From NCBI GenBank assembly GCA_964607765.1, contig CAZSNT010000002.1, forward strand, positions 77,498 through 141,497: a DNA stretch of 64,000 nucleotides, written 5' to 3'. Numbering within the stretch: position 1 is the first letter of the stretch; each line of letters opens with the position of its first letter. This stretch comes from CAZSNT01 sp964607765. GTDB taxonomy: Bacteria; Verrucomicrobiota; Lentisphaeria; Oligosphaerales; JABHEG01. A program made the translations under genes and the position numbers. Under the pieces are notes generated by a model. It searched no databases. It saw only the letters and a program-made list of their open reading frames with translations, and was not told where the DNA came from. Of this stretch, positions 17,095 to 29,708 are shown one piece after another.

Positions 17095-18266
17095 AACTGA
17101 TCCAACGCATTGATCGCGGCGAGGACAGCCGCACCCAGTTCAAACGCAACATCACGAATACCCAATCCCTGGCTGGTGACCTTGTGGCGTTCTCCAATAG
17201 CAGCGGCGGCCAGATTCTGATCGGGGTGGAGGACGACGGGACGATCACCGGCCTGACCGGCGACGACATCCGACGCCTCAACCAGCTGGTTGCGAACGCT
17301 GCAACCAACAACGTCCGTCCGTCCGTCAATCCTGAGACGGAGAACGTGTCGGTCAGTGACACGGTCGTCATGGCTGTGAGCGTTAGGGAGGGGGTCTCCA
17401 AACCGTACTCCGACAACGGCGGCGTCTTCTGGGTCAAATGTGGCGCTGACAAGCGCCGGGTCACCTCCCGTGAAGAGATCCAGCGGCTTTTGCAGGGGGC
17501 GGCGCTGGTGCACGCGGATGAGGTGCCGATTCCTGGGACGACAACGGCGGACATTGACCTGAGGCACTTCGGGAGTTTCTACGAGAAGGAGTACGGGGAA
17601 CGCCTGGACGTGAGTGAGGCTGCGGAAGAAGGGAAGCCGACCTTCGGCCAGGTGCTTCGCAACTTGGGGTTGGTCAAAGGGGATGAACTCACGCTCGCCG
17701 GCTTGCTGCTCTTCGGCGAGCGGCCGCAGCGGTTCCGTCCTGCTTTCGTGGTCAAGGCTGTGTCCTTCGTCGGCAACTCCGCCGCCGGGGTCAAGTATCG
17801 CGACAGCGAGGACATCGATGGGTGTCTGCGTGATCTGCATAGGGGAACCATGAGCTTCCTGACACGCAATCTGCGACAGGTGCAGGACGAGAAGGGGTTC
17901 AACACGCAGGGCGATCTCGAAGTGCCGACGGACGCTCTGCAGGAACTCGTCGTGAACATGCTGCTCCATCGGGATTACTTCATATCGGCTCCATGGCGAG
18001 TGTTCATTTTCGACGACCGCATCGAGATTATCAGCCCCGGCCACTTGCCGAATAACCTGACGGTCGAGAACATCCGCCACGGCGTGTCCTGCATCCGCAA
18101 CCCGCTTATTGCTTCGTTCGCCACGAAGAAGGCTTCCGAGGAACTCCCCTACCGCGGCATCGGCACTGGAATCCGGCGTGCAGTAGCCGCAGTGCCACAG
18201 TTGGAGTTGGTATCAGACTACGAGGCCAATCTGTTCACGGCCTGCATCCCGAGGAAAGCCGAGTGA
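17082..18266 (+). CDS. AlbA_2 (Schlafen-like) DNA-binding ATPase-domain protein
   Basis: 394 residues overlapping the previous gene by 13 bases. AAGGAG lies upstream inside that gene. The N-terminal 130 residues are an AlbA_2/Schlafen-type domain (SRTQFKRNI ... LVAFSNSSGGQILIGVEDDG). The C-terminal part has the HATPase_c_4-like block typical of these regulators (ALQELVVNMLLHRDYF; IEIISPGHLPN; RGIGTGIRRAV). Members act as putative transcription regulators or as nucleic-acid-binding defence components. Translationally coupled to the methyltransferase gene that follows (TGATG). Confidence 0.87.
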   Translation: MEAIELIQRIDRGEDSRTQFKRNITNTQSLAGDLVAFSNSSGGQILIGVEDDGTITGLTGDDIRRLNQLVANAATNNVRPSVNPETENVSVSDTVVMAVSVREGVSKPYSDNGGVFWVKCGADKRRVTSREEIQRLLQGAALVHADEVPIPGTTTADIDLRHFGSFYEKEYGERLDVSEAAEEGKPTFGQVLRNLGLVKGDELTLAGLLLFGERPQRFRPAFVVKAVSFVGNSAAGVKYRDSEDIDGCLRDLHRGTMSFLTRNLRQVQDEKGFNTQGDLEVPTDALQELVVNMLLHRDYFISAPWRVFIFDDRIEIISPGHLPNNLTVENIRHGVSCIRNPLIASFATKKASEELPYRGIGTGIRRAVAAVPQLELVSDYEANLFTACIPRKAE

Positions 18267-21200
18267 TGGCGCACAAACCCCGTAAGAAACTCATCGAGGT
18301 GGCGCTGCCACTCGACGCGATCAACAAAGCGGCGGCACGGGAGAAGAGCATCCGTCACGGACATCCATCGACGCTCCATCTGTGGTGGGCGCGGCGGCCG
18401 TTGGCGGCGGCACGGGCTGTGATCTTCTCGCAGATGGTCGACGATCCATCGGAGTACCTGGACACCCTCGTGGCCGATCCCTCACGCGCTACGGCTGCGG
18501 AGGCAGAAGCCGAGAGGCGTTTCCGGGGCCTCCCCCGCGATGAGACGGAAGGCATGTCCGTTGAGGAAGTCCAGGAGCGGAAGGCGGAGTTGGCCGAGGA
18601 AGCACTGATCGATGGGGAACGCGACCGGCTGTTTTCTCTCATCGAGGACCTCGTGCAGTGGAAGAGCACCACCAAGGAGAGAGTACTGGAGCGCGCCAGG
18701 GCGGAGATTCGCCGGAGTTGGGCAAGGCATTGCCTGGGGAATCAGGCGGCGAGCAGGCTCACCGATTCAGAGATCAGAGGCAGGCTGGACGGCGGCGACA
18801 TCGAGCCGCTTCCTGCTTTCCATGACCCTTTCGCTGGCGGCGGAAGTCTGCCTCTTGAGGCGCAGCGTCTTGGCCTGGAAGCATACGCCAGTGACCTGAA
18901 CCCCGTGGCGGTCCTGATCAACAAGGCCATGATTGAGATTCCGCCGAAACTCGCAAGTATGGCCCCCGCTAACCCTGTGTCGCGGGCGAGGAACTTGGGG
19001 ACCAAGACGTGGCAGGGGGCGCAGGGCCCGGCCGAGGACATCCGCTACTACGGACAGTGGATGCGCGACGAAGCGTGCAGGCGGATTGGGCATCTGTATC
19101 CGCCAGTGAGGGTCACCCAGGGAATGGCGGAAGGGCGCCGTGATCTGCGACCCTACGTAGGAGAAGAGGTGGCTGTGATCGCCTGGATCTGGGCGCGGAC
19201 CGTCAGAAGCCCTAATCCTGCCTTTTCCCATGTGGACGTCCCGTTGATCTCGACATACGTGTTGTCCGACAGAAGGGGCAGGGAGGCCTGGCTCGATCCT
19301 GTCGTAGACGGGGATCACTACCGCTTCCGCATCCGGATGGGGCGTCCCCCGTCCGAGGCCAAGCGAGGCACGAAGCTCGGGCATGGTGCCAACTTCGCGT
19401 GTGTTCTCTCAGGAACACCGCTACCACCCGGCCACATCAAATCTGAGGCCCAGAGTGGACGCATGGGACAGAAGCTGCTCGCAATGCTCTGCGAGGGGAG
19501 AAATGGGACGCGCGTATGGCTTGAGGCCACGGAAGAACAGGAATCAGCCGGGGTGAACCCGAGTGCAGGATCTGTTCCCGATCTGCCGATAGCCCAAAAC
19601 TCGCGCCACATGGTTACCCTGTCCTATGGACTCGAGTCTTTCACTGAGTTGTTCACCAATCGCCAACTCGCTGCTCTCGAGGCCTTTTCGGACCTTGTTG
19701 GCGATCTGCGTGCAAAAGTCGACCAGGATGCAGTGGAAGGCGGGACAGGAGGCGTTGATCATGGTCCTTCCCAGAACCCAGGGGCAACCTGGGCTGAGTT
19801 CATCGGCATCTGCCTGGCATTCGCTCTCGACAAGTGTACCGACTACTGGAACACTGTGTGCACTTGGATGCCCAGGGAAACAGTCGGGCACTTGTTCTCC
19901 CGGCACGCCATCCCTATGACGTGGGACTTCCCGGAGGCGAACCCCCTTGGCGATTTCCATTGCGCCTGGCACGAAGCGGTGGAATGGGTCGCGAAAGCTG
20001 TTGCATTGCTCCCGGCCACCACAAAGGGCCTCGCCGTTCAGGCAGACGCCGCCACACAACAACTTTCGACCGGAAAAGTCGTATCGACCGACCCACCATA
20101 TTACGACAACGTTCCGTACGCAGACATCTCGGACTTTTTCTACCTCTGGCTTCGCCGCAGCCTGCGCCCTCATCACCCGGATCTACTCGCTACCATGGCA
20201 GTGCCCAAAGCTCAGGAGCTGGTGGCTGACCCGGTGCGTCACGGGGGGAGGGCCGAGGCCGAGTCATTCTTCATGACAGGGATGACACGCGCCTTGGAGG
20301 CGGTCTCCCATCAGTGTGAAGCACATTTTCCGGTGACCGTCTACTATGCCTTCAAGCAGGGCGAGACAGGCGAAGATGGCGGGACCGCATCGACCGGCTG
20401 GGAGGCCTTTCTCGAGGCAGTGATGGAAGCTGGATTGGTGATTGATGGAACATGGCCCGTCCGGACGGAACGTGGGGCACGAACTCGGGGATTGGGGTCC
20501 AACGCGTTAGCGTCCTCCATCGTGCTGGTCTGCAGGCCACGCACGCTCGACTCTGGCATGACCACCCGCCGGGATCTGCAGGCACATTTGAGGCGCGAGT
20601 TGCCCCGGGCCCTCCGGGATCTTCAGCACGGTAACATCGCTCCGGTGGACTTAGCGCAGTCAGCGATCGGTCCGGGAATGGCGATCTTCTCGCGGTACAG
20701 CAGGGTTGTGGAAGCCGACGGTTCCCCTATGAGGGTGCGGACAGCACTGGCGTTGATAAACGAGGCGCTGGACGAGATCTTGGCAGAACAGGAAGGTGAG
20801 CTGGATGCTGACACTAGGTGGGCCATTGCATGGTTCGGTGAGTACGGCACGGGAGAGGGCCCATTTGGTCGGGCAGACGATCTAAGCCGTGCAAAGAACA
20901 CGAGCGTAGAGGGCCTCGTGCAGGCTGGCATTGTCTACGCGAAAGGTGGGAAGGTCAACCTCCTGCGGCGAGACGAAATGGCTCCGGACTGGGATCCGGC
21001 GTCCGACAAGCGTCTGAGCGTATGGGAGGCAGCCCAACACCTCATCCGCGTGCTTGAGGATGACGGAGAATCATCGGCAGCCGAGCTTCTCGCCAAGCTC
21101 GTAGGGGTAGCCGATCAGGCGCGGGATCTCGCTTACAGGCTCTACGTTCTCTGCGAACGGAAGGGTTGGGCCGATGACGCCCGCAGCTATAACGGTCTGG

Positions 21201-21286
21201 TCATCGCCTGGCCGGAACTCGTACGCTTGGCCGCCCAAGCCGAGAGCGCGAAGCCTGCGAGCAGGCAACAGCAGTTCGAGTTTTAG
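18266..21286 (+). CDS. DUF1156-family DNA methyltransferase
   Basis: 1006 residues. N-terminal DUF1156 block: KKLIEVALPLDAINKAAARE followed by HGHPSTLHLWWARRPLAAAR. AdoMet motif I is DPFAGGGSLPLEAQ (about residue 186) and catalytic motif IV is TDPPYYDN (about 608), which fits an amino-methyltransferase acting on adenine N6 or cytosine N4. The 400-residue gap between motifs probably contains the target-recognition part. The start ATG overlaps the previous stop. In DISARM-related systems the methylase marks host DNA as self. No cognate endonuclease is evident beyond the other operon proteins. Confidence 0.9.
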   Translation: MAHKPRKKLIEVALPLDAINKAAAREKSIRHGHPSTLHLWWARRPLAAARAVIFSQMVDDPSEYLDTLVADPSRATAAEAEAERRFRGLPRDETEGMSVEEVQERKAELAEEALIDGERDRLFSLIEDLVQWKSTTKERVLERARAEIRRSWARHCLGNQAASRLTDSEIRGRLDGGDIEPLPAFHDPFAGGGSLPLEAQRLGLEAYASDLNPVAVLINKAMIEIPPKLASMAPANPVSRARNLGTKTWQGAQGPAEDIRYYGQWMRDEACRRIGHLYPPVRVTQGMAEGRRDLRPYVGEEVAVIAWIWARTVRSPNPAFSHVDVPLISTYVLSDRRGREAWLDPVVDGDHYRFRIRMGRPPSEAKRGTKLGHGANFACVLSGTPLPPGHIKSEAQSGRMGQKLLAMLCEGRNGTRVWLEATEEQESAGVNPSAGSVPDLPIAQNSRHMVTLSYGLESFTELFTNRQLAALEAFSDLVGDLRAKVDQDAVEGGTGGVDHGPSQNPGATWAEFIGICLAFALDKCTDYWNTVCTWMPRETVGHLFSRHAIPMTWDFPEANPLGDFHCAWHEAVEWVAKAVALLPATTKGLAVQADAATQQLSTGKVVSTDPPYYDNVPYADISDFFYLWLRRSLRPHHPDLLATMAVPKAQELVADPVRHGGRAEAESFFMTGMTRALEAVSHQCEAHFPVTVYYAFKQGETGEDGGTASTGWEAFLEAVMEAGLVIDGTWPVRTERGARTRGLGSNALASSIVLVCRPRTLDSGMTTRRDLQAHLRRELPRALRDLQHGNIAPVDLAQSAIGPGMAIFSRYSRVVEADGSPMRVRTALALINEALDEILAEQEGELDADTRWAIAWFGEYGTGEGPFGRADDLSRAKNTSVEGLVQAGIVYAKGGKVNLLRRDEMAPDWDPASDKRLSVWEAAQHLIRVLEDDGESSAAELLAKLVGVADQARDLAYRLYVLCERKGWADDARSYNGLVIAWPELVRLAAQAESAKPASRQQQFEF

Positions 21287-21316
21287 GGGACACGGTCGGA
21301 AAGACGGAGGAGAGCA

Positions 21317-24700
<3,384 letters not shown>

Positions 24701-24759
24701 ATGTGGAGCGCTGGCCACCGCTGGAGTGAGGGTGGCCTGCGGGAGGGGGAAGGACTGAA

Positions 24760-27700
24760 ATGGCTGAGGAGCTGCCAAGAGAGCTGTTGGGGAAGGCGCA
24801 GGTTCTTCTGAACCAGGAGTTGTGCCGTGCTCTGGGCGAGTGGCTGGGCATTCAACTGCCCCCACTCTCCGACGATTGGTGGGATAGGTGCGTCCTGAGC
24901 AGCTTGACCTACCAGCAGCGCGAGCGGGCTGAGGGACTGCCTGGGGCGGACGTCAGACAGCTGGATCTGGCGGCCATCTTGAGGGTGACTGACCGGAACT
25001 GGAACGACCTGTGGCCACGGCTTGATCTTCCGAAGGTCGCGCGGACGCACCTCAAGGAAACACAAGACATCCGCAACCGGTGGGCACACGCCAAAGGCAC
25101 CGGGATACCAGTCGATGACGTCTGTCGGGACCTGGACACGGTACGTCGGCTCGCGGACCACCTGCAGCTCCCCGGATCACTGACTGAGAACATAGGGGAC
25201 TTGCTCGAGGAAATCCGCGCACAACCTGCGGCAGAGGAAGAAACGCGACAAGAACTGCCGGAGACGCAGAAATCAGCTGGGGAGCGGCCCGGCGAGGAGC
25301 CCGGGGGTGAGCCATCAGAAGGCGAAGACGGTGCAGAACAGGGCGTTGCGAGCCGACCACAGCCTGACACTGACCGGGATGAAGATCTCGTCGAAGAGGA
25401 TGTGCGGGCCATCCACATTCCCGAGATAGCGGCACCGGCGACCGAGGGCCACGGGAACCAGTCAACACCTGTGCTGCGCGTGCTCGACTATTTCCGGAAC
25501 TGCATCGACCGTGAGGAGCTCGGCAACCTGGTCTTGCGGCGTTGGGAAGTCGTGCCTGCCCAAACCCCGTGTCTGCTGTCACCAGAGATTCGCCGCCTGG
25601 ATCTGCCGGTATCCGACAGACTGAGGGCGATGCTCGACCAAGAGGAGACGAGAGCCCCAGACGTGCGTCGGGAGCTCATGTACGGGTGGCCCGTTCTCCA
25701 AGCCTCGCATACGGGCGAGCGGTTTGCTGCCTTCTACACACCAGTGGAGTGGAGCAGGAGTGGCGACCATCTGACCGTGGGACGCAGCGGCGACGGAACT
25801 GGGGTGGAAGTGAGTGCCAAGCTGTTGGACCTGCTCGGAAAGACAGACGTTGACGAGAGGAACGCGCTCAAAGCCGACATTGATGCCATGCCAGTCGGCA
25901 AGGTTGAGCGTCTGGCAAAGGAGCTAGGCTTCGAGCTTCCGCCTGAGGACGAGCGGTACGGAGCGCTCTATTTCTCCGAGAGCTCTGGCGTGGCGTACAA
26001 CCTCCTGAGGGAACTTGGCCGGAGGTTCGGCTTACTCGATCCGCGGGCGGCCGGGCGACTTGCGCAGACTCCGGCCCAGTGGCTCTTGGGGGAGCGGCAG
26101 CGTGCCAAAGCAGCGTCGCCAGGGGTATCCCATTCGGACCCGCCTCTGGAGTTCTTCTTTCTGAACTCCTCTCAACGGGACGCGGTCGCATCAGCGCTGG
26201 AAGCCCCTCTGACAGTTGTGACTGGACCGCCTGGCACCGGGAAGTCACAGGTTGTGCTCAATATCTTGGCCAACGCTGCGCATAGGCGACAGTCGGTTCT
26301 GTTCGCCAGCAAGAACAACCGTGCAGTCGATGTCGTCCGCGAGCGTACTTTGGCCAGCGGATTGGGGCCTTTCTTCTCCTGCCGGATCGGCAACAGAGAC
26401 GCGATGCGCGAAGCTGAGGATCTGTTGGGGCGCCTAGTGGGCGAACTGTCGCAGGGGAAGCTGAGCAACGACCGAACGAGAGTCGACGAGGCGCGCAGCC
26501 AGTACGAGCAGAGCAACAGCGTGTGCAGCGACATCGAGGAAGAGCTGGCGAAGACAGACGAGTTGCTGCGCTCAGTCGAGGACACGAAGGAACGGCTCGC
26601 CGAGGGCGCGCTCAAGTGGGCCGAGAACAGCCGCGCACTTCGGCAAGGTGCCCTCGCAGCCAAGAGACATCTCCATGAGTGCGTGCGCTGCTTCCCTGTG
26701 GATGTGTTGACTTGTCGCAAGGACCTGGCCTCCTGCGAACTTCCACGGTACGAGATCGAGAATGGCGCCCGCGCCATGCATGGCATGGCTCAGGCCCGGG
26801 ACGGGAATCCGTTTCTACGCATCTGGGAGTGGTTCGTTCGGCAGCGAGTCTCGGAACGGCACGGTCCGAGATTGGATGAGCTGTTTGCTGCCCTGCCGGG
26901 AGAGCTTGGGCATCGTCGACCGAAGAAGGCCCCGGAAGATAGGCTGTGGGAGTCGTTTGCCGGGGCGTATGAAGTGCTTTCCGAGTTGGTGGATTACCAG
27001 GACGCCTTGCCAAAGCTGGACGAAGCGGCCGAAGAGCGAGAGGCAGCGACGCTGGCGTATATCGAAGGGCGGCGGCGACATAGGACCTTCATACAGGAGC
27101 TTAACGCGGAGTTGGAGGAACTGGAGGAGGCGGTACGTCAGCGTCGAGCTGACGAGCCACGCCTGTGGCGGCAACTGCGAGAGGAAGAGGTGCGTCGAGC
27201 CGCTCTGTGCCAAGAATGGCACGCACGCGAGACAGAATACCGTTTGGCCGCCGACCCCAAAGCGCGACAGGTGTTGAGCGACTACTTGGGCAGGGTCCGG
27301 AAGATGAACTCGCGTGCAGCCATGAATGCCCAGGACTTCAGGCTGTTCGAGTCCGCAGGCAAGGAAGCCGTCCAGGTGCTGCACAACTGGGTGGTGACGA
27401 GCTTGTCCGTCCGCAACGGCATGCCGCTGCGAGACGGCCTTTTTGACCTGCTAGTGATCGACGAGGCGTCACAGTGCGATATCGCTTCTGCGCTTCCTTT
27501 GCTGTTCCGGGCCAAGCGCGTTGTTGTCATCGGCGATCCGCTGCAATTGAGGCACGTGACAAGCCTGCGTGGTCAGGACGACATCCGCATTGCGACTCAG
27601 TGCGGATGTCCGGAGATGGCAGGCACGTTCGTCGGGCAGTCACTGTATGACGCTTGCGAGCGTTTGGCGCACGCCATGGGAACGGCGCCGGTCTTCCTCG

Positions 27701-28284
27701 ACCAACACTACCGCAGTTGCAGGGAGATCATGGAGTTCTGCAACCGGCAGTTCTACGCACCCCGCCTTGGTCTTCTGATGGGCCATTTCACACCAGCGAA
27801 GGGGCTGATATCGAAGCCCCAGGGACTGTTCTGGATCGACGTCGGGGGAGACGTTCCGCCCGGAGTGAAACTCAACCGGGCTGAGTGCAGTCGTGCCATC
27901 GATGTCGCTGTGGCCATGGCCAGCGAGACTGGACTGACGGTGGGCGTCGCCACCCCGTTCCGCGACCAGGCAAACTTGCTCGGCAGAGGAGGCGCTCAGC
28001 TGCGCAAGCTCAAGGTGGTCGCTGACACCGTTCATCGGTTCCAAGGCGATGAACGGGATGTGATGGTGTTCTCGCCCGTGATATCGCGGGGCGCCAGGAA
28101 GACGATGGTGGAGTTCATCAACAAGATCGCTCCCCAACTGCTGAACGTTGCTGTCAGCCGAGCTCGCAGTGCGCTCTACGTTGTCGGTGACCGAACTGCC
28201 TGCCTAGCGGCGGGCGGGCTTCTCGCGGCACTCGCTCAGGACGCCATCGTGGTCGATGCTCCCCGATCGACGAAGGAAACCTGA
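24760..28284 (+). CDS. SF1 (Dna2/UPF1-like) helicase with N-terminal HEPN domain
   Basis: 1174 residues. The N-terminal 150 residues form a second Swt1-like HEPN domain (IRNRWAHAK, about 104, same R-N-x3-H). A charged, disordered linker (about 150-220) follows. The SF1 motor has Walker A GPPGTGKSQ (about 488), a coiled coil of about 250 residues, motif II VIDEASQCD (about 899), motif III GDPLQLRH, motif V HRFQGDERD (about 1090) and motif VI NVAVSRARSALYVVGD. This is the last gene of the sigma-54-driven operon, 59 bases after DUF499. A role in unwinding or degrading invading nucleic acid is likely. Confidence 0.88.
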   Translation: MAEELPRELLGKAQVLLNQELCRALGEWLGIQLPPLSDDWWDRCVLSSLTYQQRERAEGLPGADVRQLDLAAILRVTDRNWNDLWPRLDLPKVARTHLKETQDIRNRWAHAKGTGIPVDDVCRDLDTVRRLADHLQLPGSLTENIGDLLEEIRAQPAAEEETRQELPETQKSAGERPGEEPGGEPSEGEDGAEQGVASRPQPDTDRDEDLVEEDVRAIHIPEIAAPATEGHGNQSTPVLRVLDYFRNCIDREELGNLVLRRWEVVPAQTPCLLSPEIRRLDLPVSDRLRAMLDQEETRAPDVRRELMYGWPVLQASHTGERFAAFYTPVEWSRSGDHLTVGRSGDGTGVEVSAKLLDLLGKTDVDERNALKADIDAMPVGKVERLAKELGFELPPEDERYGALYFSESSGVAYNLLRELGRRFGLLDPRAAGRLAQTPAQWLLGERQRAKAASPGVSHSDPPLEFFFLNSSQRDAVASALEAPLTVVTGPPGTGKSQVVLNILANAAHRRQSVLFASKNNRAVDVVRERTLASGLGPFFSCRIGNRDAMREAEDLLGRLVGELSQGKLSNDRTRVDEARSQYEQSNSVCSDIEEELAKTDELLRSVEDTKERLAEGALKWAENSRALRQGALAAKRHLHECVRCFPVDVLTCRKDLASCELPRYEIENGARAMHGMAQARDGNPFLRIWEWFVRQRVSERHGPRLDELFAALPGELGHRRPKKAPEDRLWESFAGAYEVLSELVDYQDALPKLDEAAEEREAATLAYIEGRRRHRTFIQELNAELEELEEAVRQRRADEPRLWRQLREEEVRRAALCQEWHARETEYRLAADPKARQVLSDYLGRVRKMNSRAAMNAQDFRLFESAGKEAVQVLHNWVVTSLSVRNGMPLRDGLFDLLVIDEASQCDIASALPLLFRAKRVVVIGDPLQLRHVTSLRGQDDIRIATQCGCPEMAGTFVGQSLYDACERLAHAMGTAPVFLDQHYRSCREIMEFCNRQFYAPRLGLLMGHFTPAKGLISKPQGLFWIDVGGDVPPGVKLNRAECSRAIDVAVAMASETGLTVGVATPFRDQANLLGRGGAQLRKLKVVADTVHRFQGDERDVMVFSPVISRGARKTMVEFINKIAPQLLNVAVSRARSALYVVGDRTACLAAGGLLAALAQDAIVVDAPRSTKET

Positions 28285-28347
28285 GACGCCCCTGTCTGAT
28301 CCCACTGGCTCCAGCCCGCTTGCCCGCCCCCTCCCATCTGCTCTGGA

Positions 28348-28365
28348 CTTGAAGCTGCCTTCAAG
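28348..28365. promoter_or_regulatory. Candidate activator-binding site (UAS) of the MBL/E2-E1-JAB operon
   Basis: CTTGAAG-ctgc-CTTCAAG, a perfect 7-base inverted repeat about 110 bases upstream of the -24 element at 28465. It matches the near-palindrome at 10657-10674. A second palindrome, ATTGCC-tggc-GGCAAT, lies at 28381-28396. Confidence 0.6.
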
Positions 28366-28464
28366 GAAACAGCAAGCTCTATTGCCTGGCGGCAATCCCT
28401 GCTGAACGTGCTCTTGTTGCCATAACCGTCTGCGGGGAAACCTATAGGGGTGCTTTCCAGGTGC

Positions 28465-28481
28465 TTGGCATTGCCTGTGCG
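28465..28481 (+). promoter_or_regulatory. Sigma-54 (-24/-12) promoter of the MBL/E2-E1-JAB operon
   Basis: TTGGCATTGCCTGTGCG has GG and GC exactly 10 bases apart and the same TTGGCAT upstream element as the promoter at 10751. A start near 28492 gives a leader of about 35 bases before the ATG at 28527. Confidence 0.72.
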
Positions 28482-28526
28482 TAGGGTCTCAGTGTCAACC
28501 GCAACAAGCACTCAAGGAGAATCGAC

Positions 28527-29708
28527 ATGCCAGACAAGACCCTCACCTGCTACGGAGTGGACAACGGCTTCAGCGCACAGCTCACCCTCGACGAGGATAC
28601 CCACATTCTCTTCGATCTGAAGCAGAAGTCGGATGACGCGGATGAGAGCGACAAGACCGCCGATGTCCAAGAAGCGCTTCTTCTGTCGCTGCCGAAGGAC
28701 GCCGACGGCCGCAGGCACCTGTCCACCTTCTGTCTGTCGCACGCCGACCTGGATCACTGCCAGGGCTTCGGGCGCGTGTTCCTGCTGCCGGGACAGAATG
28801 AGAGCGATGAGGACGATGATCTCATCCAGATCGATGAGCTGTGGGTGACGGCGCAGATCTTCCGTGAGGATGTGGAAGGCCCGGCCGACATGCTCAAGAA
28901 GGAAGCGAAACGGAGGCTTGGCCTGTGGTCACGGGCAGCTACGAGTGGCCAGGGCGAGGAACGCGGCAACATGCTAGTGGTCTTTGGTCGCTTCGAAGAC
29001 GAGCCGGGGTTGGCCCATCTTCCCGATGAACGCCGAATCGGCGCCGGCGAGACGCTGGACCGCGTCTGTGGTGACGTGCGCGGGGACCTGGAGGTCTTTG
29101 CTCATTGGCCCTTCAAGGCGGCTGTGGATGACGAGGAACTGCCGCGGAACGAGAAGTCCATGGTGATCCAGGTGCGCGTAGTCGAGGGGCAGACTGCGGC
29201 TGACCTGCTCATCGGTGGCGATGCGGGATGTGCCGTATGGAAGAGCGTCTACAAGACGACGCTCCAGCAGGGGAATCTGGACCGACTTGACTGGGATGTG
29301 TTCTTCGTGCCTCATCACGGCACCTACAAGTTCTTCACCGAGAAGGAACATGAAGAAGGTCGGAAGGAGGCGGCAGAGAACCCCGCGCCCACCTCGATGG
29401 CTATCCTGCAGCACGGCAGGCAGGGCGGGTGGCTCGTGTGCTCGAGCAGACCCATCCGGGAAGGCAATTACGAGGACAAGGACCCGCCGCACATCGAGGG
29501 GGTCAAGCATTACCGAGAGCGGGCAGAGGAGATCGGAGGCGAGGATCACTTCATCTCCCTGATGCAGTACCCCTCAGAGAACGAGCCTGAACCGTTGGTT
29601 TTCCGGTTCACTTCTCGCGGCCTGCAGAAGTCCGCCATTGGTGCACCGGCGATCGCCGTCGGTGGCAAAGCGGTCTCGCACACCAGCCGCTGGGGGGGCG
29701 GGGCCTGA
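28527..29708 (+). CDS. Metallo-beta-lactamase-fold hydrolase
   Basis: 393 residues. The MBL metal site is readable: SHADLDH (His72, Asp74, Asp76, His77), GGDAG (about residue 230) and VPHHGTY (about 263), the order seen in ComEC-like and related hydrolases. There is no signal peptide or membrane segment, so it is cytosolic. CAAGGAGA precedes the ATG. It shares a sigma-54 promoter and a TGATG overlap with the E2-E1-JAB gene; I recall MBL proteins as known neighbours of E2-E1-JAB fusions. The substrate, perhaps a nucleic acid or a nucleotide signal, is unknown. Confidence 0.85.
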   Translation: MPDKTLTCYGVDNGFSAQLTLDEDTHILFDLKQKSDDADESDKTADVQEALLLSLPKDADGRRHLSTFCLSHADLDHCQGFGRVFLLPGQNESDEDDDLIQIDELWVTAQIFREDVEGPADMLKKEAKRRLGLWSRAATSGQGEERGNMLVVFGRFEDEPGLAHLPDERRIGAGETLDRVCGDVRGDLEVFAHWPFKAAVDDEELPRNEKSMVIQVRVVEGQTAADLLIGGDAGCAVWKSVYKTTLQQGNLDRLDWDVFFVPHHGTYKFFTEKEHEEGRKEAAENPAPTSMAILQHGRQGGWLVCSSRPIREGNYEDKDPPHIEGVKHYRERAEEIGGEDHFISLMQYPSENEPEPLVFRFTSRGLQKSAIGAPAIAVGGKAVSHTSRWGGGA